This document shows, one piece after another, positions 1 through 4,927 of a stretch of DNA of 5,501 bases (the stretch's first letter is position 1; each line of letters opens with the position of its first letter). The stretch comes from Fusobacterium sp. (GTDB lineage Bacteria; Fusobacteriota; Fusobacteriia; Fusobacteriales; Fusobacteriaceae), in the NCBI GenBank assembly GCA_018457305.1, contig JAGYHM010000082.1, positions 1 through 5,501 of the forward strand. The letters are read 5' to 3'. Under the pieces are notes generated by a model. That model did not search any database, was not told where the DNA came from, and was given only the letters and a program-made list of their open reading frames with translations. A program made the position numbers and the translations under genes.

Positions 1-601
1 AGAAATAGGAGAAGCTTTAGAACAATATACAATTAGAGGAGCTTTAGGAAAATACTTTGATGCAGATCACGATAATTTAGATTTTGTAAAATGGCAAGTT
101 TTTGAAATGAATGAAATTATAAATAATAAACAAGCTCTTGCTCCACTGCTTTCATATATCTTTAGAAGAATTGAAAATTCATTAGATGGAAGTCCTGTAA
201 TAATTATATTAGATGAATGCTGGATGTTTTTTGATAATCCGCAATTCAGTGCAAAAATAAGAGATTGGTTAAAAACATTGAGAAAGAAAAATGCTAGTGT
301 AATTTTTGCAACTCAAGAATTGGGAGATATTATGAATAGTAAACTATTTACTACAATACTAGATGCTTGTAAAACAAAAGTTTTCCTACCTAATCCAAAT
401 GCACAAATGGAAAACTATTTAGAAATTTATAAGAAATTTGGTTTAAATGATACAGAAATAGAATTAATTGCAGAAGGGACACCAAAAAAGGAATATTATT
501 ATAAATCTGAATTAGGAAGTAGAAAATTTGAACTTGATTTAAAAGAAAAAACTTTAAAATTAATAGCTAGTTCAGATAAAGACTCTCAAAAAAAATGCTA
601 A
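1..601 (+). CDS. trbE: VirB4/TrbE-family conjugation ATPase, C-terminal part (5' end outside window)
   Basis: The reading frame is open from base 2, so the ATG at 107 is internal and the gene starts upstream of the window. The 199 visible residues match the C-terminal half of the VirB4/TrbE ATPase domain. There is a GxxGKYFD segment (about residues 13-20) and a W..FE segment. A Walker B strand VIIILDECWMFF follows, with D71-E72 as the metal/catalytic pair. Next come DWLKTLRKKN with a possible arginine finger, the FATQ motif (102-105), and the family-typical C.TKVFLPNP and Y.K.FGLN blocks. Walker A lies upstream. In the family, VirB4 hexamers at the inner membrane power pilus assembly and substrate transfer. 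The frame ends with TAA at 599-601 directly after an A8 run; a one-base shift there restores a normal family C-terminus to 662. TrbE rather than another VirB4 is inferred from the trbJ/trbL genes downstream. Confidence 0.9.
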   Translation, partial: EIGEALEQYTIRGALGKYFDADHDNLDFVKWQVFEMNEIINNKQALAPLLSYIFRRIENSLDGSPVIIILDECWMFFDNPQFSAKIRDWLKTLRKKNASVIFATQELGDIMNSKLFTTILDACKTKVFLPNPNAQMENYLEIYKKFGLNDTEIELIAEGTPKKEYYYKSELGSRKFELDLKEKTLKLIASSDKDSQKKC

Positions 602-662
602 AGAATTAATTGAAATTGTAGCTTCTCCTGAAGAGTTTACTAGAAAATGGTTAAATATTTAA
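588..662 (+). other. A8 homopolymer and out-of-frame C-terminal tail of trbE
   Basis: Eight adenines (588-595) precede the early stop of the VirB4/TrbE frame. From 597 the +1 frame reads AKELIEIVASPEEFTRKWLN and one more residue, then stops with TAA at 660-662. A tail of the type 'E-hydrophobic-hydrophobic...P..F...WL' is what closes many VirB4/TrbE proteins. Removing one A (seven instead of eight) joins the two parts without a gap. So the shown sequence has a one-base insertion, a sequencing error in a homopolymer, or a transcript made productive by slippage. The truncated form loses only about 22 residues and keeps all ATPase motifs visible here, so it may still work. Confidence 0.8.
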
Positions 663-670
663 AAGAAGCT

Positions 671-689
671 ATGTAACAAGTTGTTACAT
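671..689. promoter_or_regulatory. 19-bp palindrome, copy 1: putative operator upstream of the primase
   Basis: ATGTAACAAGTTGTTACAT is a perfect dyad of two 9-bp arms around a single G. It starts 8 bp after the restored trbE stop (662) and ends 9 bp before the primase Shine-Dalgarno sequence (AAGGAGG, 698-704). The same sequence recurs at 4621-4639 and, with changed ends, at 4451-4469. The one-base centre and the lack of a T-run make a transcription terminator unlikely, so a dimeric DNA-binding protein is the natural reader. I see no convincing -35/-10 pair next to this copy. Confidence 0.8.
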
Positions 690-708
690 GACTTTATAAG
701 GAGGAGAA

Positions 709-1743
709 ATGGCAAAGTTTTACAAAAAAGAAGAAATTCAGAAATATCAAGAGTTTTTAGAAGAATATTTAATTTTAAAAGGAGTAAATACAAACAAATT
801 AATTAAATGTTTTTCAAAAGAACACGAGGATAAAAATCCTAGTATGTCTTTCTATAAGAAGAAAAATACTTGTACTTGCTTTGCTTGTGGAGAAAAATAT
901 AATATTTTTAAACTTGTGGGACAAGAATACGGTTTAACTAAATTTATAGACCAAATAAAAATGGTTGAAAAACTCTATAAAAATAGAGATTTAATTAAAA
1001 ATATAAATGAAGGAATTTACTCTCAAAAAAATGCTGAAGTAATTATAGAGAAGAATATAAAAATTGATAGATCCAAAGAAAATAAAGAAGAAGATATAGA
1101 CTATAAAAAATATATTTATGATTGTAGTAAAGCTCTTTCTAAAGATAATTATTTTTCTAAAAGAGGTATATCTGAAGAAGTACAGAAAAAATATTATTTA
1201 GGATTTGATAAAAACTTTAAATTATTCCCAGCTATAATTATTCCAACAGATTTTGGTTCTTATACTGCAAGAAATATAAATCCTGAATCAAAAATTAGAT
1301 ACAGTAAAGTAGGGAAAGCAGCGATATTTAATTATTGGGAATTAAAAACTCCTGAAAATAAAAATAAAGAATTTTATATTACTGAAGGAGAAATTGATGC
1401 ACTTAGTTTAATAGAAGTTGGGAAAAAAGCTGTTGCTCTATGTAGTGTAAATAATGAAAATTTATTTTTAAAAAAACTGGCTGAAGATATGCCACAAAAT
1501 AAATTTCATATTTTACTTGATAATGATGAAGTAGGTAAAAATGCTACGGAAAAATTATATAAAGGTATGAAAGAACTTGGATTAAATGTTCAAATATCAA
1601 AAATTTTAGGAAATTATAAAGATGTAAATGAATTTTTAATGAAAGATAGAAAAGGCTTAGAAAGTAAAATAAATAATTTAGAAATTACTAGTTCCTGGAA
1701 TCAAAAACTAAATCAAACAAAAAGTAATGGGATAAGTAGATAA
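709..1743 (+). CDS. CHC2 zinc-finger / Toprim DNA primase, stand-alone
   Basis: This 344-aa protein has the two hallmark parts of a DnaG-type primase. The N-terminal zinc-binding motif has spacing C34-x4-H39-x17-C57-x2-C60, with the family's 'D+NPSMSF' stretch in the middle. A Toprim domain follows: ITEGEIDAL (about 224-232) with catalytic E226, then LLDNDEVG with D271 and D273 as the metal-binding DxD, and the YKDVNEFL segment (303-310) that usually closes such domains. The region between (about 135-210, including YFSKRGISEE and AIIIPTDFGSYTARN) resembles primases of phages and mobile elements. There is no helicase domain and no DnaB-binding tail, and the protein is much shorter than chromosomal DnaG (about 600 aa). 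It probably makes primers on the transferred single strand or for element replication. The ATG at 709 is supported by AAGGAGG at 698-704. The gene sits between trbE and trbJ, with its own palindromic site upstream. Confidence 0.88.
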   Translation: MAKFYKKEEIQKYQEFLEEYLILKGVNTNKLIKCFSKEHEDKNPSMSFYKKKNTCTCFACGEKYNIFKLVGQEYGLTKFIDQIKMVEKLYKNRDLIKNINEGIYSQKNAEVIIEKNIKIDRSKENKEEDIDYKKYIYDCSKALSKDNYFSKRGISEEVQKKYYLGFDKNFKLFPAIIIPTDFGSYTARNINPESKIRYSKVGKAAIFNYWELKTPENKNKEFYITEGEIDALSLIEVGKKAVALCSVNNENLFLKKLAEDMPQNKFHILLDNDEVGKNATEKLYKGMKELGLNVQISKILGNYKDVNEFLMKDRKGLESKINNLEITSSWNQKLNQTKSNGISR

Positions 1744-1768
1744 AAATTATATATTAGAGGCTTTAATT

Positions 1769-1784
1769 CATACTTACATACTTA
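1769..1784. repeat. Tandem 8-bp direct repeat CATACTTA x2
   Basis: Two adjacent copies of CATACTTA lie in the 67-bp gap between the primase stop and trbJ, upstream of the trbJ ribosome binding site (AGGAGG, 1798-1803). No promoter or dyad is evident here. In DNA this A+T-rich, a short tandem duplication may mean nothing. Confidence 0.5.
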
Positions 1785-1810
1785 TTTTAAAAGAGATAGG
1801 AGGTTTAAAA

Positions 1811-2662
1811 ATGAAAAGATTTAAAAGAAAATTATTAGTAATTATATCAGTAATGTTTATGGGAATATCGTTTAATTCTAGTGCTGGATTATTTGGTGGA
1901 AGTGGAGGAGGAGCTTTAAAAAAAATAATAGGTATTCTTAATAAAATACAAAAAACACAAACTGGAATGGATTTAACTCAAATAGAAATATTATTAAAAG
2001 AAGTTGAACAAATTCAAAATCAAGTAAAATCATTAGAAAATGAAGCAAGACAGTTAAAAGGATTAGGAGAAAGAATAAAACAAGGAAATATAGATGAAAT
2101 TTTGGATATAGTAATAAATTTGGAGCAAAAGAAAAATGAAACAGAATTAACTTTAAGAGAAAATATGGCTAAGCTAGACAATATCTCAAAATGGTTCTCT
2201 TTAAATCAAAATGAATTTAAACAAGGTAATGAATGGGAACAAAATCAAGTTAAAACTGTTGAAGAAAGAATTGAAAAAATGAGAGATGATGTAAAAAAAG
2301 CAACTGCCAAATTAAATGCTAAATCAAGAAATGGTTATAGTCTTAGAAAAGATGATTTAAATAGATTAAAGGATTTAATTAAAAACATAAATAATGCAGA
2401 TGGAGAAGTTGCAGTATTACAAGCATTAGGACATTTAACAGGACAAACTAATCAAATTTTAATCGATATTAAAGATATATTAAGAGACCAAAATAATTTA
2501 GTAGCAAATACTAATCAAGCATTTTTAACTGAAGAAGATACAAAAAGGCAAAGAGCTAAGGAAGAAGAAGAAAACAATGAAAGAATTGCTGAAAATTTCA
2601 AGAAAGAATCAGAAAAATTAAAAAGAAAAAAATTAAAGCTAGAATTTGGAAAAGTAGATTAA
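1811..2662 (+). CDS. trbJ: TrbJ/VirB5-like T4SS protein, periplasmic
   Basis: This 283-aa protein starts with a clear Sec signal peptide: a basic n-region (K2-K7), a hydrophobic core (about 8-19) and a likely cleavage after A25 (NSSA-G). The mature protein opens with a glycine-rich stretch (27-34). Long charged helices with coiled-coil character follow (about 55-125 and 140-195). The segment NADGEVAVLQALGHLTGQ (195-212), then Q.NQ.L.D....L..Q, is the signature part of TrbJ proteins; the C-terminus is strongly charged (K/E-rich, 240-283). In the family, TrbJ/VirB5 is a periplasmic or pilus-tip component and an adhesin-like minor subunit of the conjugation machine. The start is set by AGGAGG at 1798-1803, 7 bp before the ATG. 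It leads the run trbJ-orf-trbL, the same order as trbJ-trbK-trbL in Ti and RP4 systems. Confidence 0.85.
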   Translation: MKRFKRKLLVIISVMFMGISFNSSAGLFGGSGGGALKKIIGILNKIQKTQTGMDLTQIEILLKEVEQIQNQVKSLENEARQLKGLGERIKQGNIDEILDIVINLEQKKNETELTLRENMAKLDNISKWFSLNQNEFKQGNEWEQNQVKTVEERIEKMRDDVKKATAKLNAKSRNGYSLRKDDLNRLKDLIKNINNADGEVAVLQALGHLTGQTNQILIDIKDILRDQNNLVANTNQAFLTEEDTKRQRAKEEEENNERIAENFKKESEKLKRKKLKLEFGKVD

Positions 2663-2680
2663 TAAAGGGAGGAAAAAATT

Positions 2681-3136
2681 ATGAAGCAAATAGCACCAGA
2701 TATAAAAACTATTTATGTTTTTGTAGCAATTATAATTTATACTGCTGTTGTACAAAAAATAGGAATAGAAAATGCTGAAAAAATAGGAAGTGTGCTTATA
2801 CCATTATTCTTTATTCCCTATCTAAATAGTGAACTTGATAGAAATGGAATGGAAAAGGAATATAAAAAGAAACTCCTGATTATTTCTTCTGTAATAACAT
2901 TTATAATCGTAGTTTTACTTTCAGTTTCAGTTTTTGGAGTTCCTATAATTCCATTTATTCCTAATTATTTTTACTTAAATAATGCTTTAATTTGGGCGTT
3001 TTTATATACTGCAATAGTTATTAATCTTTATAAGTTAAAGAAAATTAAAAATATAAATTTAGCATTCGGAAGTCTTTTAGGAGTGTGGATTTTAACAATT
3101 ATTTTAGCAATATTAAAAAATAGGGGGTGGCTATAA
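2681..3136 (+). CDS. Small polytopic membrane protein at the trbK position
   Basis: I do not recognise this 151-aa protein by sequence. It is strongly hydrophobic, with about five probable membrane segments (near 11-24, 36-48, 65-86, 101-119 and 127-145). A charged loop separates the second and third (about 50-64, SELDRNGMEKEYKKK). There is no signal peptidase II lipobox, unlike the small TrbK lipoprotein of RP4. GGGAGG at 2667-2672 lies 8 bp before the ATG, and the trbJ stop is 18 bp upstream. Its stop (TAA, 3134-3136) shares a base with the trbL ATG, so the two are probably translated together in fixed ratio. Position between trbJ and trbL makes entry exclusion or a channel-assembly accessory possible, but that is inference from gene order only. 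Confidence 0.8.
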   Translation: MKQIAPDIKTIYVFVAIIIYTAVVQKIGIENAEKIGSVLIPLFFIPYLNSELDRNGMEKEYKKKLLIISSVITFIIVVLLSVSVFGVPIIPFIPNYFYLNNALIWAFLYTAIVINLYKLKKIKNINLAFGSLLGVWILTIILAILKNRGWL

Positions 3137-4119
3137 TGTTTGGAGTAGATGTCCAAATGATTTTCAATACAGTTGTTGATTATGCAGGGAATATGATTAA
3201 TAACCTGCAACCAACTGTATTAAGTATGTTTTTCACTTTAATGTCAATAGATTTAGTCCTAAGTTTTTTATTTGATGAGAGCGACGGATTAAATGTTTTT
3301 ATAAAATTAGTAAAAAAGTTCTTTTATTATGGATTCTTTTTGTATATAATAAAAGAGTACAAAGATTTAATTTTCAATAAATTATTTGCTGGATTTGTCC
3401 AACTAGGTAATTTAGCTTCTACTGGCTCAACTTCTACTTCACTTGATTGGGAGGTAATGAATAAATTAGGAGTTGACATTGGAGATATGGCTGGAGGTAT
3501 TTTAGGAGCTTTAGGATTTGCAGCTTTAGATTATACAGGTTTAGAATCTGCTGCTATAATAGGTTTAGGAGCAGTAGCTGCATATATAATGTTCTTCTTA
3601 ATGCTATATGTACAAGTAGTAACAATATTTATCAAATTTTACTTTATGGCTGGATTTGCATATATCTTAATGCCTTTTTCTGCATTTGAGAAAACAAAAG
3701 ATATTACATCAAAAGCACTAAATGGATTATTTACTCAAGCAGTAGAAATTTATATTATGGTAATTTTATTAAATTTCTTAGATAAACTAGATAATTTTAG
3801 TTGGTTTCATCCAACAGGAGGAATAAAAGATACTATATGGACAAGATGGGTACTTATTCTATTTATGTATATGCTACTAACTAAAACTGGTTCAATAGCT
3901 TCAGGTTTGATGAGTGGAGCATTAGCAACATTAGGAATAGGAGCAAGTGCAATGGCAGGAGCAGGAAGTAGAGTTACTGGAGCAGGTGGAAACATAGTAG
4001 GTAAAGACATGTCAAAAGCAAGTGAATATAATGCAATGCAAAAAGGAACTGGTGGAAAAGAAAGTGCAGGTTTTGCTTATAAACAAGCAAGTAATTTTAT
4101 AGGTAAATTTAAAAAATAA
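3136..4119 (+). CDS. trbL: TrbL/VirB6-family inner-membrane T4SS channel protein
   Basis: This 327-aa polytopic protein has likely membrane segments near residues 27-46, 60-73, 137-160, 162-181, 198-215 and 235-249. Between the second and third is a long extracytoplasmic-type region (about 75-135). The stretch FYFMAGFAYILMPFSAFEKTKDITSKAL (split at about 168-196) matches the conserved core of TrbL/VirB6, as does SIASGLMSGA (253-262). A small-residue-rich segment (262-290, many G/A) and a hydrophilic tail follow, also typical of TrbL. In the family it forms part of the DNA-conducting inner-membrane complex. A GTG at 3127 would add three residues (MAI), but the ATG at 3136 is preferred. It overlaps the upstream stop as TAATG and has AGGGGG (3122-3127) 8 bp before it, inside the preceding gene, a typical coupling arrangement. 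Confidence 0.88.
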   Translation: MFGVDVQMIFNTVVDYAGNMINNLQPTVLSMFFTLMSIDLVLSFLFDESDGLNVFIKLVKKFFYYGFFLYIIKEYKDLIFNKLFAGFVQLGNLASTGSTSTSLDWEVMNKLGVDIGDMAGGILGALGFAALDYTGLESAAIIGLGAVAAYIMFFLMLYVQVVTIFIKFYFMAGFAYILMPFSAFEKTKDITSKALNGLFTQAVEIYIMVILLNFLDKLDNFSWFHPTGGIKDTIWTRWVLILFMYMLLTKTGSIASGLMSGALATLGIGASAMAGAGSRVTGAGGNIVGKDMSKASEYNAMQKGTGGKESAGFAYKQASNFIGKFKK

Positions 4120-4148
4120 TAAATTTTTAATATTAAGGAGGAATAAAA

Positions 4149-4448
4149 ATGGGATGGTTTGGGGGAAAAAAAGAAAAAGAGGTTGATGAAGAGTTGGAAA
4201 ATGCTCATAAATATGTAGAAACAATACTATGTAATAGTAGAGCTGATTTAGATAAAGAAATTGCTAAAAGGATAGAAGCAGGAAGAATTATACAAAAAAT
4301 AGATTATGAAATGAATTTAAGTAATAAACTACTAGCAAAAGAAGATAAAGAGTTTGAAGGAAATATTTATTCTGCTTTAATAATGTATGATGCTTGGGCA
4401 GAAAAAGCAAGAACAGATAAAGAAAAAGGATTAGGGTTAGGGAGATAG
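4149..4448 (+). CDS. Unrecognised 99-aa charged protein, last gene of the trb segment
   Basis: No family is recognised. The protein begins MGWFGGKKEKEVDEELE, has no signal peptide or membrane segment, and is rich in K, E and D. It is probably mostly helical and cytoplasmic, with one cysteine (C28). AAGGAGG at about 4135-4141 lies 7 bp before the ATG. It is only 29 bp downstream of trbL, so it very likely belongs to the same transcript. The end (GLGLGR) is glycine-rich. Palindrome copy 2 begins two bases after its stop. A small soluble partner of the transfer machine is plausible from context but is not shown by the sequence. Confidence 0.75.
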   Translation: MGWFGGKKEKEVDEELENAHKYVETILCNSRADLDKEIAKRIEAGRIIQKIDYEMNLSNKLLAKEDKEFEGNIYSALIMYDAWAEKARTDKEKGLGLGR

Positions 4449-4450
4449 TC

Positions 4451-4469
4451 TTGTAACAAGTTGTTACTT
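4451..4469. promoter_or_regulatory. Palindrome copy 2: putative operator before the intergenic promoter
   Basis: TTGTAACAAGTTGTTACTT shares the 15-bp dyad core GTAACAAGTTGTTAC (4453-4467) with copies 1 and 3, but its outer bases no longer pair fully. It lies between the stop of the 99-aa gene and the promoter-like sequence at 4481-4509, ending 11 bp upstream of the -35 hexamer. From there a bound protein could activate or repress that promoter. Confidence 0.78.
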
Positions 4470-4480
4470 AACTGATTTAC

Positions 4481-4509
4481 TTGATTTATTTGTAAATTCA
4501 ATATATAAT
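4481..4509 (+). promoter_or_regulatory. Sigma70-type promoter, near consensus
   Basis: A -35 hexamer TTGATT (4481-4486, four of six consensus bases) is separated by exactly 17 bp from a perfect -10 hexamer TATAAT (4504-4509). Transcription would start near 4515-4517. A+T-rich DNA yields chance -10 boxes, but the pairing with ideal spacing, in the largest gene-free stretch of the window and just upstream of a terminator, makes it credible. Confidence 0.55.
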
Positions 4510-4515
4510 TAAGTA

Positions 4516-4606
4516 ATAAGGACTATTGCCTGTCTAAAAATTGGCTGTGCTTAGCTTGAACAGAATTAAAATGGGCAAAAGCTACCTAATTATAGGTAGC
4601 TTTTCT
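4516..4606 (+). ncRNA. Candidate ~90-nt non-coding RNA or attenuator leader
   Basis: A promoter-like sequence (4481-4509) and a strong terminator (4577-4604) bracket about 90 nt with no convincing reading frame and locally higher G+C than the surroundings. Possible pairings: TTGCC (4526-4530) with GGCAA (4574-4578), which would close the whole RNA; CTGT (4545-4548) with ACAG (4560-4563); and TAGCTT (4552-4557) with AAGCTA (4579-4584). The last would compete with the 5' arm of the terminator. It could therefore be a free small RNA (for instance an antitoxin or copy-control RNA), or a conditional leader of the kinase operon that starts at 4658. No known RNA family was recognised. The 5' end is estimated only from promoter spacing. 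Confidence 0.35.
4577..4604 (+). terminator. Rho-independent terminator, perfect 12-bp stem
   Basis: The arms AAAAGCTACCTA (4577-4588) and TAGGTAGCTTTT (4593-4604) are exact reverse complements around a 4-nt loop ATTA, followed by CTCTT. The A-tract on the 5' side and T-tract on the 3' side allow function in both directions. It is the first terminator after the trb genes, so it probably ends their transcript as well as the short RNA starting near 4516, and it insulates the kinase pair. Confidence 0.88.
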
Positions 4607-4620
4607 CTTCAAAAATACTC

Positions 4621-4639
4621 ATGTAACAAGTTGTTACAT
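4621..4639. promoter_or_regulatory. 19-bp palindrome, copy 3: putative operator of the kinase operon
   Basis: ATGTAACAAGTTGTTACAT is identical over all 19 bp to copy 1. It lies 16 bp after the terminator and 7 bp before the Shine-Dalgarno sequence (AGGAGA, 4647-4652) of the 86-aa gene. Only a weak -10-like AATACT (4614-4619) lies directly upstream, with no good -35 at normal spacing. If that is the promoter, the palindrome covers the start of transcription, a position suited to repression. Confidence 0.8.
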
Positions 4640-4657
4640 AGAAAATAGGAGAAAATT

Positions 4658-4918
4658 ATGGAAATAAAGATAAGAAAGGAAATAGAAATAAATTTTTATC
4701 TTAATAATTTAATAAAAAATTGTATTTTAGAAATGGAAAAAATATACGACAAATCATTAAAAATAAATAAAGATAGTGAACTTTTTAAAGAATTGAGTCA
4801 ACAATTTTATAGTTTAACTTTAGAGCTTGAAGGTTTTGTTTTAGGTTCTTGGAGAAGTGGACAATTTTCGGAAGAAGAAGGTAACTTATTATTATACAAA
4901 TACAATTTTTTTGATTGA
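4658..4918 (+). CDS. 86-aa protein paired with the HipA-like kinase; possible antitoxin or accessory subunit
   Basis: No family is assigned with certainty. It is a small soluble protein with no signal peptide, membrane span or recognisable helix-turn-helix. The N-terminal half looks helical and K/E-rich (1-58). A more distinctive segment follows: ELEGFVLGSWRSGQFSEEEG (56-75). The start is supported by AGGAGA at 4647-4652, 5 bp before the ATG. Its stop (TGA, 4916-4918) overlaps the GAGG that serves as ribosome binding site for the kinase, whose ATG is 9 bp later, so the two are probably translationally coupled. Small genes directly before HipA-type kinases often encode an antitoxin (HipB) or a split N-terminal piece (HipS of HipBST). 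This one lacks the DNA-binding fold expected of HipB. The antitoxin role is inferred from position only. Confidence 0.8.
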   Translation: MEIKIRKEIEINFYLNNLIKNCILEMEKIYDKSLKINKDSELFKELSQQFYSLTLELEGFVLGSWRSGQFSEEEGNLLLYKYNFFD

Positions 4919-4927
4919 GGTGTATTT

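Noticed and set aside
107..601. Separate 164-aa gene starting at the ATG at 107
   Set aside because: The same frame is open upstream to the window edge and encodes conserved VirB4 residues (GxxGKYFD, W..FE) before this ATG; there is no ribosome binding site near it.
589..609. Programmed -1 frameshift on the A AAA AAA slippery heptamer in trbE
   Set aside because: The heptamer is in the right phase, but the -1 frame stops after four codons (TAA at 607-609). The family-like tail is in the +1 frame, so a -1 slip does not explain it.
671..689. Palindrome copies read as rho-independent terminators
   Set aside because: The centre is one base, so an RNA hairpin would need to open pairs for a loop; the stem is A/U-rich and no T-run follows. 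The real terminator at 4577-4604 looks quite different.
691..700. TTATAA before the primase as a -10 box
   Set aside because: No -35 at suitable distance (that region is the palindrome), and transcription would start inside or after the ribosome binding site.
3127..3135. GTG at 3127 as start of trbL
   Set aside because: It lies on top of the ribosome binding site bases; the ATG at 3136 has proper spacing and overlaps the upstream stop in a standard coupling arrangement.
3028..3210. Minus-strand open frame across the membrane gene/trbL junction
   Set aside because: It is antisense to two well-supported genes, with no ribosome binding site and low-complexity composition: a shadow of the + strand. 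The same holds for minus-strand frames at 3807-4010 and 4012-4224.
4428..4441. Two TTAGGG units resembling telomere repeats
   Set aside because: They encode the GLGLG end of the 99-aa protein; two units in coding sequence are chance.
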